Positions 1 to 10,032 of a DNA stretch of 64,000 nucleotides are shown one piece after another. This stretch comes from Diploscapter coronatus (Eukaryota > Nematoda > Chromadorea > Rhabditida > Rhabditidae): positions 36,417,201-36,481,200 of the forward strand of contig OZ038422.1 in assembly GCA_964036155.1 (NCBI GenBank), in the 5' to 3' direction. Made by a program: the position numbers and the translations under genes. The notes below the pieces were generated by a model. It did not search any database. It was not told the DNA's origin and saw only the letters and a list, made by a program, of their open reading frames with translations. Position 1 is the first letter of the stretch. The number at the start of each line of letters is the position of its first letter.

Positions 1-439
1 ATGATTTAGAATGAACTTGTTGGAATCGAGAACCCAAAAATAATAACGATAAATATTTGTTGAATTTCGCAATTCATACATTTTTAGAGTAACAGTATTT
101 TCAGATATGAAAATTATTTGAAACAGCAATTTTCTTACTTTTTTCTTCTATGGAACATCTTTAATAATCATAGTTCGAAATACATTGATTTCGACACCGA
201 ATAATACTCGATTTAGGCGAGCAACTTATTTGCGACATGAAAGTGGAGTGAAGGCGCCTAGAGACTGCTCTGTGAAATGAGGCCGATTTGAGTCCGTCAG
301 CCCTGTTTCCTCTCTCTCCGCCTCTTCCTGCCAGTCCCTCCCCCTAATTCCGCCGCCCAATTGGATGCCTCGGTTCTGCTTCTCTTTTGCTCCCTTTCTG
401 TCCTGGCAAGCTCCTCCCCAATTGGATACCTCAGCCCTC

Positions 440-447
440 TATATAAG
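440..447 (+). promoter_or_regulatory. TATA-box candidate
   Basis: TATATAAG sits downstream of a C/T-rich stretch (about 300-436). The same arrangement, CTCCTATATAAGCC, recurs at 9551. No coding exon follows within 1 kb, so the target transcript is unknown. Confidence 0.35.
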
Positions 448-870
448 CCAGACTTTTTTGTAAGAAGAGGTACTCCCCTTGATATCTCAGCTCCATTTCG
501 ATGACTACGTGAGCTCGCTGTCTTGGTTGAAGGATGGAAGCTGCACCAACAGAAGACAATAGGGGGAAGCCAGGCTCGGGAAAATCGGTCTTAAGAATTA
601 TTTCGTGCCTACTCCAGCACTCTCTCCAAACTCTCACTACACAGAGTCGCTCGAAGGCGTAAGTACCCGAAATAAATTTCAACGTCAATGATCAAATTTA
701 GCCTATGGTAGTAATTATCCTTGATGACGAAGTGAGCCGATCCGATCCAAGCAAGTCGACTGACCCTTATGAGAGGGTTCAATCCAATCAGTAAGTCTTC
801 ATCATATTTTGACGAATTTTCTCGGTTCAATTCTGAATATTTGAGTTTTCAGGGATATATGTGTGTGAAT

Positions 871-983
871 GTGTTATTGTGTGGCGGGAAGTGATGTTCG
901 TCTACCTCCTCGTGGTGCTTCCTGGATGTCCTGCAAGGGATAACTGAACGACGACAACAATCTGATCTATGAAAATCTCATAG
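871..983 (+). repeat. Direct repeat, copy 1
   Basis: About 105 bases beginning GTGTTATTGTGTGGCGGGA and ending near ATGAAAATCT recur at 1493-1596 with only a few differences. Both copies are preceded by a TG-rich run. Function is unknown; the pair could be fragments of a dispersed repeat. Confidence 0.7.
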
Positions 984-1492
984 GCACGAAGCGGAACGAC
1001 ATTAGACTCTTCGTGAAGGATCGGAAAGGTTAGCCATAGGTATAGAACTTGTTTGAGATCTAAACAAGTCATTTTATAGAATGAAGTCAACTTTCGGATC
1101 CACATGCTTGCAATTCACGGCCGAAGGATTGACTCAGGCGGACTTCGGCGAGATCAGCAGGAGTCAGTTTCATAGGGACGCGCTTCGATGCCATTAGATC
1201 CAACGCTTAGATTCAATCAGTCATTTTGTATTTGTTAAAAGTATTCGATGAAGCAAATATTGAAAATTTGAAATACCAATCATCCTTTCATTGATTTCAC
1301 TTCATCGAGCACTTAAGTAATTCATTTTCATTGCCTGTTCTTACATTTGATTCCATCATCTGATCGCATTCGCATAGCATCAAATGCTATGTGCGCTGTA
1401 CACTGGACGAATTGTTTACCTTTTGGGTAACTTTTTTTTCAAAAATAGGCTGCAAGCCTATTTTTTTGTAATTAAGATCTATGTGTGTGTGT

Positions 1493-1596
1493 GTGTTATT
1501 GTGTGGCGGGAAGTGATGTTCGTCTGCCTCCTCGTGGTGCTTCCTGGATATCCCTCAAGGGATAACTGAACGACGACAACAATCTATGAAAATCTT
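1493..1596 (+). repeat. Direct repeat, copy 2
   Basis: Second copy of the repeat at 871-983, in the same orientation and about 620 bases away. It follows a (TG)n run at 1482-1497. The frame reads openly in this copy, but the reading is not kept in copy 1, so I do not call it coding. Confidence 0.7.
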
Positions 1597-2048
1597 TATA
1601 TATTTGTTCTCATTTTATTTGAAATAGATAATAAATTATTTATTTTATTAATAAACGAATAGGTCAAAAATCAAAGAAAGAAAATTTCACAACCATGCAT
1701 GCTCTAACATTTCATCTTTGCATTTATTCATCTTTCAAATAAAACTACAAAGAATCATTCATTCTGCATCTTTCTCCTTGTTTATTTCGATGATGAATAT
1801 GTCCCGCCTCTATTTCTCTTCGCTTTTCCGGAGAGAAGAAAAGAAAACAGCGAAGGGAAAAGAAAGACGGGCGCGTGTATTGCGACGCAAAAACAACTGC
1901 TCTGCTTCTCTAGCTGGTTAGACCACACCCCTTACTCTCTCGGAAAGACCAAGGCAGAACTCGACTTCACTTCTCTTTATAATCGCTGATCAGAACGTAT
2001 ATCTCTCTAAGCAGCCAACTCAACTTTACTCGAATTGAGAAAGAAAGG

Positions 2049-5000
2049 ATGTCGGAGCTGCCGGACGTGAGCAAGATGAGCATCAGCAAGAGGATGGCCG
2101 CCGTCTACGCGCCGAAGAAGAAACCGGGCGACATAGGCGCAGAGGCTCGTTTCCAGACCAACCTGACGCGCCTCGAAGTCACCAAGAACCTGGTCTACTA
2201 CAAGTACGACGTGGAGATGGCCCTCTTCTTCCGCATGCCGTCTGGATCCGGGGAAATCAACGAGGAAAAACCAAAGATCTTCACCAAGAGAACCAAGAAT
2301 GAGTGAGTTGTCGAAATTTTGAAAGGAATGAAAGTGAAACATGAATGCTTTCAGCCCAGACACTCAGAGAAGGAAGAGGCAGGCGATGAACGTGATGCAG
2401 GAGCTAACTAGACAGGAGGCTGCCTTCTTCGATTTACCCAACAACACGCTGCTCTACGACAGACAGGCCGTCATGTTCTCCATTACTAAGCTCAATGTCC
2501 CTGCACAGGTCTGTCATTATAATCCAAGCGATCACCACCAATCATCCACTTGCAGGGCGTCACGTTCAAACTCCCTCCGAGTCTGTTGACGGTTAAGCAG
2601 GAAGCCGCCGAGATCCGCGTGAAGATCAGCAGTGTGACGGAGGACTTCCAAGTCTCGTCGAACGATGTCGCCAAGGCTGTCAACATTCGTCCCGATCAGG
2701 CTGATAAGGGGATTCTGGAAGTCTACAATCTGCTCATCTCGCAGAAGCCCTTCAACGAGTTAGTCCATGCAATTCCATGAACATTGACAAATTGACTGAT
2801 TTCAGCCAGAACTGGGTGACCTACGGCCAGTGCAAGCACTTCATGCTCAAGGCTCCCAACGGATTTGGGTTGGTTCTTTTCTACCCTCTTTCTTAGGAGA
2901 AAATGAACATTTTGCAGCCCCGACGACCTGAAGCCCCTGGAAGAATGCATGGAGATGAAGGTGGGCGTGTCGAAGTCCGTGAAGGTGCTGGAAGGCGAGG
3001 GCAAGCAGCCGACTGTCTACGCAGTGACCGAACTGAAGAAGACTGCCATCCACCGGGACAATCAGAATCTCATGGACAAGGTGCTCAGCATGTTCGACAG
3101 GCAGAGCGGACAGGTCGATCTTCGTCCAAACAGCTTTAATGCGAAAACCGCCGAGAATAAGATCAAGGGTGAGTGGTTGAAATGAAAGGAAGAACTTGAA
3201 GAGAAATTGATATCAGAAATGACTTTTAACAAAAGGTACGAGATTTATGAGTGAAGTAATGTTTTCTGCAGGTAAAGTCGGAATCTTGCACATTCAAGAC
3301 TTATAAAGAACCATCGACAATCACTAAGTGATGGAGTTCTATAGTTAGAGGTAAACAAGAGAATGAAATTTGAAAGAAATCCGCCATTTAATAATTGTTA
3401 AAGCCATCAGAAAGGGAAATTCGTTCAATCTTTTCAACATTGACACTAAAATCACTTAGATTTTCATTTCACATTGAAATAGAAACACTTTCTCATTAAA
3501 TTCTCCTTTTCTTCTCTTGTCTCTACGAGTAAGGAATTTCCGATCTGAGAATTTTCAGACTTGACGGTGGTACTGACCTATGGCAAGGATGCGCATAAGG
3601 AGCCGAAGACGTTCACGATTGGACGCGTCAACGGACCTGCGGCTAATAGCAAGGAGACTGCATTCGCTGGCGCTGGAGGCGAGGAGTACAACTCTATCGC
3701 TGACTATTTCGCCAGAAAGTACAACATCAAACTGCGGTGAGTTTGACATTAAGGGATGGGCGAAATTTCGTGAGGGAGCAGCATATCTTTCTCTGCGCCA
3801 CGTTTTCTTTTATTATTGTTTTCCTTTTCCGCTCACCTGTATTTCATTTCGTGATAATGACGAAAGGCAGATGGAGAGAAAAGGGAAAGTATTGAAAACC
3901 GCGCATGGACAAAGGAAAATATTCTTTTTTGAAAGCATAGAACTCAATGAAAAATTACGAAATGGCAGAGTGATTGATTGATAAACGATAGAAGGAATTC
4001 TAGATTTATCATTTCTTTTCAGCTATCCCCAGTACTTCACGGTGAGCCCGAAGAGCCCGATGCGCGACGGCAATCGCCCCTGGTTCCCGATGGAGTTGCT
4101 GATGGTGTGCGACATGCAGCGAGTCAAGAAGGAGCAAGAGTCCATCCAGAATCAGGCCATCATGATCAGAGTCGGTCATTTCATCTGCAATCCCCACATT
4201 AAATGAGTTCATTTGCAGTGCTCTGCTGCACTCCCGGAGAAGAGATTCAACCAGACGGCTGCAATGAAGAGGGAGATCGGACTCGTGCCTGGCAACAAGA
4301 TGCTGCTCAACGCGGGAATCAAGCCGGATGACAAATTCACCATGGTTCGTTTATTGAAAATGGATACAAAAATCACTTCTTGCCCCCCGGGTCTACGAAA
4401 GACCAGAAGCGTTCTCAATCAAGGTCTAATTTTGAGAACAGACCTCTATCGCTGGGAGTGATATCAGTCTTTCGTTGATACTGTCACTTGACTATAAAAA
4501 CTTGAAACAAGAAAAGAAACCGACTGATCCTTGATTAGAATTGAAACTGAAATTGTGAATTGCAGGTGAAAGGCCGCATGCTGCCGCAGCCGTCGATCGC
4601 CTATGCAGGACGAGGAAACCGTCCGACTACCATGCAGGCACAGGCAGGCAGATGGCGCATCGACAGGAACAGATTCGTCAAGGCCAAGATGCTTCCCAAA
4701 TGGAAGTGGCACATTCTCTACGGAGGCCAGCCCAGACAGAGCGACAATCTCGTCGAGTGAGTCACACTTGCAGACAGGTCGATCTGACAAGACTATTATT
4801 TTACAGTGACTACTACAACAGACTGATGAGGGAAATGAGCGACCGCGGAACCGAGGCAACTGAGCCAGACGTGGCCTACCACGGCAGAGCCAACTCTGAC
4901 ACTGTCAAGGTTAGCTAGGGTAAACGAGGAAGAAAGAGAATTAACTGATATGGATTGCTTATGTTTGACAGTAGAAGAATCGTTTTGGAGATGTTGTAAA

Positions 5001-7114
5001 TGAACATCTTCAAGTTCTCTAGAGGAATATCAAATAGTAGATTTGTAGAAATTTGTTTAGAAATGAATAAGTTTGAAAATCTTGAGTTCTTGGAGAGCTA
5101 ATTTTAGCGATGGTATTGAGAATGAAAAATGGAATTAATTTTCTTAGTAACGCGATAAAATGTAGGACTTGGAGGGTTCAAATGATTAGTTTATTGCAGG
5201 CCATCTTCGAAGAGGCCAAGACCCAGGGCATCAAGTTCCTGTTCTTCATCAGCGAGACCGCTGTCAAGCTGCACGGTTTGGATATCCATTGATTATGCTC
5301 GGAAAGTGATGAATTTCCCAGACCAGATCAAGCTGATGGAGCTGGAGTACCAGATTCTGACTCAGGAAATCGACTACTCCAAGATGAAGAACACGGTCAT
5401 GAAGAACCAGAGGGACACGCTCACCAATGTGGTCATGAAGGTAGGGGATGATGAGGGTATGCTACGAGTACTTCCTCTTGAGGATGGAGAAAGTAGCATC
5501 TGGGAGGCAAGTATTCGCATTCTCGATTTTCACTTTTGTCTTCTCTTTATTTACATTATCAAAATCGAGATTCGATTGAAAAAGAATAAAAGGAACAGAT
5601 GAAAATCGCGCTTAAAGCAGAAAAGGGGAATACCCTTTCTTATCGGAATTTCGACCCATTTGTTTTCAATTCATGGTCAGTTAAATGAAGTCTATGATTG
5701 TGATTCTGCAGATCAACGCGAAGTGCGGTGGCCTGAACCACGAGATGACTCTGCACGGCCTGAAGACGCAGGCCAAGTCTCCGATCGAGTCGCCCAACTG
5801 CCTCATCCTCGGATTCGAGATGTCCGCCACTGCTTCTGAGGTCTGCCAACAACCAATTCCTGAATGAAATTCACAAAAATCAATCTAGCTTTTCTTAGCA
5901 ACTTTCCAAGTTGCAAAATAAGTTGAATTTTGGAAGAGCTATTAATTTCTTGTAGGCACCTTGTCTGGGATTCGCAGCCAACTACGGAGCCGATCTGCAG
6001 TACTTCAAGGGAGACTACCGCTTCTGCGACACCAAGAATCCTGAGGTTGGATGAAAATTATAGAGGCAGATTGGATGCAAATGATCATTCTTCAGGCCCT
6101 GGCTGCGTGCATTCGCGATATCTGCAAGACGGTTGTGACCGATGCGACTGCCGCGAGGAAGACTGCCATCAACCAACTGGTCGTCTACCTGAATGGGCCC
6201 AGCGAGGGCTCCTTCAAAGATGTGGGTCGTCGATCGAGCAGAAATGGGAGAATTAATGCGTCATGCTTTCTTTCAGCTAATCACTGTGGTCACTCCGCGC
6301 ATCGAGGAAGCCATTGCCCCGTCCAAGCAGGTCACCATCATCGTCGCCTCCAAGTCTCACAACGAGAGAATCTTCCAGCAGGTCTGTCTACGACTTATTC
6401 CTAACAATCTGGAAAAATTATCAATAACGTGTATAAACAAGGCGAATTTCAAATCCAACGAGTTTTGTTTATTTCATCTCTTCATTCATTTTCTTTCCAG
6501 CATTTTTCTGGAGAAAATGCGACGAAGCAGAACATTCCGAGCGGAACAGTCATCGACACTCACATTGTCTCCCCAGTGATCACAGAATTCTACATGAACT
6601 CTCACTTGGCTTTTCAGGTACATTTCACAGTAATTCTTTGATTCTTTTATATTATTTGATGACAATTAGAATTTCCTACAGGGCACGGCCAAGAGCGTGA
6701 AGTACTCCGTCATCTACGACCAGATTGGCTACGACTTGAACACTATTGAGGTACGAGTTGTCATCTGATTGCCTTCAACACGTCCTTGCGAGAATTTCAG
6801 TGCCTCACTCATCTGCTCTCGTTCATGCACAACATCGTCAACCTGGCCACAGCTCTGCCCGCCCCTCTGCTGGTCGCTGACAGATGTGCCAAGAGAGGAA
6901 GGAACAACAGCATCGCCAAGTGAGATCACTTTAATCCTAACGAATTTAAACGAGAACTGCAGGTACGGCTCTGGTTTTGACGGTCCTGTCGACTTTGAGA
7001 GACTCAACTCCGCTTTAACCTACAGCAACAAACCGCTCAGAAAGGTGCACACAACTTGTTCAAAACGTTTTCATTCGCTCATTCTTCAATTTTCAGATCC
7101 GCTTCAACGCGTGA
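2049..7114 (+). CDS. WAGO-type Argonaute, 906 aa, slicer-dead residues
   Basis: An Argonaute/PIWI protein that would bind small RNAs in gene silencing. I joined 21 exons: 2049-2302, 2355-2508, 2556-2758, 2806-2868, 2918-3168, 3559-3736, 4023-4170, 4219-4344, 4566-4756, 4807-4909, 5200-5275, 5322-5440, 5712-5840, 5956-6045, 6096-6221, 6277-6381, 6501-6617, 6682-6750, 6801-6919, 6963-7044, 7097-7114. They total 2721 nt in frame. The PAZ end (NSIADYFARKYNIKLRYPQY) is near residue 350. The MID domain has DQIKLMELEYQILTQE, and PIWI runs from about residue 620 to the terminal IRFNA. The slicer positions read E658 (GFEMS), N728 (LNGPSEGSF) and D861 (PAPLLVAD) where active enzymes have D, D and H. 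This loss and the overall style fit the worm-specific WAGO clade, though I cannot assign the exact orthologue. Coding GC is clearly higher than in the flanks. Confidence 0.93.
3300..3425. repeat. Short repeat in Argonaute intron 5
   Basis: Within the long fifth intron, the string GAGAATGAAATTTGAAAGAAA followed by TCCGCCATTTAATAATTG closely resembles the right half of the small inverted-repeat element at 54536-54627. It looks like a degraded copy of the same MITE-like family. The matching left end is not clear. Confidence 0.45.
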
Positions 7115-7237
7115 ATCTGCAGCAGCGGCAGCGGCATCGGCTTCTCTACCACTTCACTCCCAAAATCAATCAATTCTTTTTCATTCCCCCAAGCAAATTT
7201 AAGTATTTCTTTCGCCAATCATCATCAATCTTCTCAG

Positions 7238-7243
7238 AATAAA
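7238..7243 (+). terminator. Poly(A) signal of the Argonaute gene
   Basis: AATAAA lies 124 bases after the stop codon of the Argonaute gene and is followed by a T-rich stretch. It is a plausible cleavage and polyadenylation signal. Confidence 0.5.
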
Positions 7244-7581
7244 TTTGTTAATTTTTTTGCTTCGTTTCTTTGCAAGAAGTTGATATTTTGTATAGATTTC
7301 TTCAAGATACCATTTCCAAGAAGGTATACACATTTACCTTGGAATATCTTTACGATTTTAAAATCCTTTTCAGGTATTTGATGTAAGAATCCAGTTAGAG
7401 CATGTCGCAATCAGCGACCTTCAATGTTTTATTTAGTAGAAAATGTTTTCTTTGGCTTTCTCATAGATCCTACAGCTTGATAAAAACCATCTTTCTTTGC
7501 AGTTTTCAGTTTCTCGAGATTTACCCCTTTTATATAATTTGCTTATTTTTATTGATTTAATTTTCTCTTTCTGAATAAAAA

Positions 7582-7602
7582 GTTTAATTACCCAAGTTTG
7601 AG
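7582..7602 (+). ncRNA. SL1 spliced-leader sequence followed by a GT donor
   Basis: These 21 bases (GTTTAATTACCC then AAGTTTGAG) equal positions 2-22 of the canonical nematode SL1 leader. The base before is A instead of G, and GT follows directly, as at the SL RNA splice donor. A chance match of 21 bases is very unlikely. The downstream 100 bases, however, lack an obvious Sm-binding site (AATTTTGG) and do not resemble the rest of C. elegans SL1 RNA. It may be a divergent SL RNA gene, an SL pseudogene, or the 5' end of a retroposed trans-spliced mRNA. Only a single copy is visible in the window. Confidence 0.55.
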
Positions 7603-7725
7603 GTGATCCACACAAACAACAAGCCTAGCCTAACGATACACTGCACAGTGTCATCACTCGCACACGACGTACACTAACGACCCATTTTCACATTAAGGCA
7701 AAGTTTAGTTCAATAACTATTTAGA

Positions 7726-7908
7726 ATGGATAAAATATCGAATCAAAATGATATTTCCAACATAGTCAAGACGAAAACCGAAAACGGCGATTTTGATCAA
7801 AGCAAAATCCAAAATGTAAATGAGCCAAAAATTTCGAGAAATAAATTCGAACTCAAAACTGTTTTTCAAACTGTCAAAACCGTCCCAACTGCATGTCCAT
7901 TGCATTAG
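7726..7908 (+). CDS. Hypothetical 60-aa ORF downstream of the SL1-like site
   Basis: An ATG-to-stop ORF begins 123 bases after the SL1-like sequence. The product is polar, rich in N, K, S and T, and has no signal peptide, membrane segment or motif I recognise. If the SL1-like site is the 5' end of a retroposed mRNA, this would be the first ORF of that copy. It could equally be a chance ORF. Confidence 0.15.
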   Translation: MDKISNQNDISNIVKTKTENGDFDQSKIQNVNEPKISRNKFELKTVFQTVKTVPTACPLH

Positions 7909-7919
7909 TTTGAAAAGAC

Positions 7920-9540
7920 GATTTTCATCACTATTCATTATATTTAGTTGAATTTAATTAATTTGTGACACGTTATTTATTCAGCCTATTACTGGCCAAA
8001 TTTTGTCCCAGCCGCTTTGTTAACGATCTCTCTTCTTACAAATAACTTGCCATATCCACATTTCAATCAATTCCATTTATTATCATTTCCTTTCAGATTA
8101 TCGAATGATGCGGGCAAAGCTGCCATTAGACCACGCCCAATGCCTTTTACTGTTCTTTCAGACGATTCTTACAATTATACTCGCAATTCGACAGCGACTT
8201 TGATCGTTTCAGCAGGTCGAGGTTTATCCTGATTAGTTAGAATAAGAATCTAGTAGAGAGTAATATTTGAAGATAACGAATAGTATTTCGATTGATTTAT
8301 TTACCCATTTTCCTGAATCAGTTGGTTTGAAATGTGGACGCACCTAAATGAAAAATTCGCATATGAAACTCGAAATTTCAACTGAATTATAAGAACGATC
8401 GGTAGAATTTCTCGCTTCAAACTTCATTCGCTACTCCAAGTTTTGTCAGTCACTATATTATTGGTCGGCTTCGGAAGAGTTCCCATAGCAAAAATTAATG
8501 AGTCTTTGACTGAAATTGTAACTTTCAGTAAACTCAAGTGCTAAACCAGTACAACTCGATTTCGGTCAGGGATATTCCTACGATTTTGCACAAACGCAAG
8601 AAAACACCACAACTACAGTTTCGCTAGGGTAGAAATTATAGAAGTTTCCGAATAAGATTGCTTTGAATGGACGTGGTCATTTTTGTGCAATACCCCATAC
8701 TATTTCGTTGCAACTACGTATCTATTGCATCTACTTTTACAGACTTCCTATTATATCGTATACCATGATTTAATAAGACTTCTTTTTGCCATAAAATAGT
8801 AATAATATCCCCTCGAATTTTGAAAAAAGATTAGAGGCTCATCTCGCCATCTGAAAATTAGAATGTGATTTTTTCAATAGGCATGCATGTGTATTTCTTC
8901 CGATTTTTAACGAGTTTTAACTAGAATGAATCTGGTTTTAGTTGATATGTGATATTTCGGGATGAATATAGCATCGGCGATCCAGATAGCCTAGCATCTC
9001 CTCTTGAGGCTGATCCAGATCCAACAAGTGCTGTAGCATTCCAAGCTCATTTTGCTGCTGAGATTCTATTTGTCAAACTTCAAGAAAATAATCAAAAACG
9101 TCTAGCCTATGTAAAGGAGATATTATGTTTTTTCGGGAAACAAATAATCTTGTTTCAGGTAAAAATCAATCGAACTTCATCACTTTGTCTGCGAAGGAGT
9201 TCCAGAAATCATCGGATACGATTTTCCCGACAAAAATCTAATCGCCAAAATCACGCAAACACCATTTTCAAAATTCATTTCACATTTTTTCAAATTTAAA
9301 GCTCACAACACAAAGATAATTTTGACGTAAACTTCAATTACAATTCTAAATATAGCTTTTGATCAATTAAAGATTTGAAAAAAGTTGTTCATCGAAATGG
9401 CCAAGAAATAAAGTTTTATTTTTACTGTTTGATAAGGTTGATGTTGATTAATTAGCGACTTTCAAGAGGGCGTGGCTCCGCTCACAAAAGGGGCGGGCCC
9501 ATCTCCGTGCCGTCTTCGTCGTTTTCTCTGCTTCATACTA
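7920..9540. other. Intergenic region, no gene recognised
   Basis: This is AT-rich sequence. Weak exon-like stretches occur, for example about 8098-8230 after a TTTCAG and 8949-9160, where the frame reads DPDSLASPLEADPDPTSA. I see no family signature or consistent splice chain. The final part (9466-9545) becomes GC-rich (GGGCGTGGCTCCGC, GGGGCGGGCC) just before a TATA box. Confidence 0.4.
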
Positions 9541-9550
9541 TTTCGTCTCC

Positions 9551-9558
9551 TATATAAG
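9551..9558 (+). promoter_or_regulatory. TATA box, likely promoter of the MACPF gene
   Basis: TATATAAG follows a GC-rich block with GGGCGTGG and GGGGCGGG boxes at 9468-9510. An intron-acceptor-like TTTTCAG occurs at about 9630. The next coding exon starts at 10033, so this could drive the MACPF gene with a 5' untranslated exon. An AATAAA at 9661 leaves open a separate short transcript. Confidence 0.4.
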
Positions 9559-10032
9559 CCCTGCAAAAGGAGCAGTCTTCCTATTCTATCCTGCTTCGTC
9601 AACTACAACAGCTTCTAATATTTTCAGCTCAAGCAATAACTATTCGAATTAATACGGTCCAATAAAACATCTCGGCACGACACCCCTCTTTTTTCTGTTC
9701 ATCTTGTGTTCTTCTGATAAGGTCATCAGATTGGACTTAGGCTCAAAATCTTATCTAACCTGTTACATCGTCTTTCATTTGCTATCATTACTTTTTTCCC
9801 TCTCCTTTTCTAGCTCTTCCGCATTAACGGACGACCGATCAGCATCTGTAAGCCTACCGTAGTTGACATAGATTACAATATTCAAACGTTAGAAATATGG
9901 TATGGTGGAAGTCATTCCACTACCTAGCGGGATGACTTGCCTCTCGTCCTAAAATATGAACTAGAAGTCGCTATTATCATCTTTATTGCGCAAGCATATC
10001 GTCATATATATTCATTTATTTTCTCAGGAAAC

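Larger units (their letters stand above)
1..2040. other. Non-coding upstream region
   Basis: I see no convincing gene here. The stretch contains a TATA-like box near 440, a pair of about 100-bp direct repeats (listed separately), and pyrimidine-rich and TG-rich tracts. The last 60 bases before 2049 (CTTTATAATCGC followed by CTCTCTAAGCAG) could hold the promoter or 5' untranslated region of the Argonaute gene. Short ORFs here show no family resemblance or splice logic. Confidence 0.5.

Noticed and set aside
8949..9299. 116-codon ORF with acidic DPDSLASPLEADPDPTSA
   Set aside because: The second half turns into low-complexity sequence, and no splice partners or family were found.
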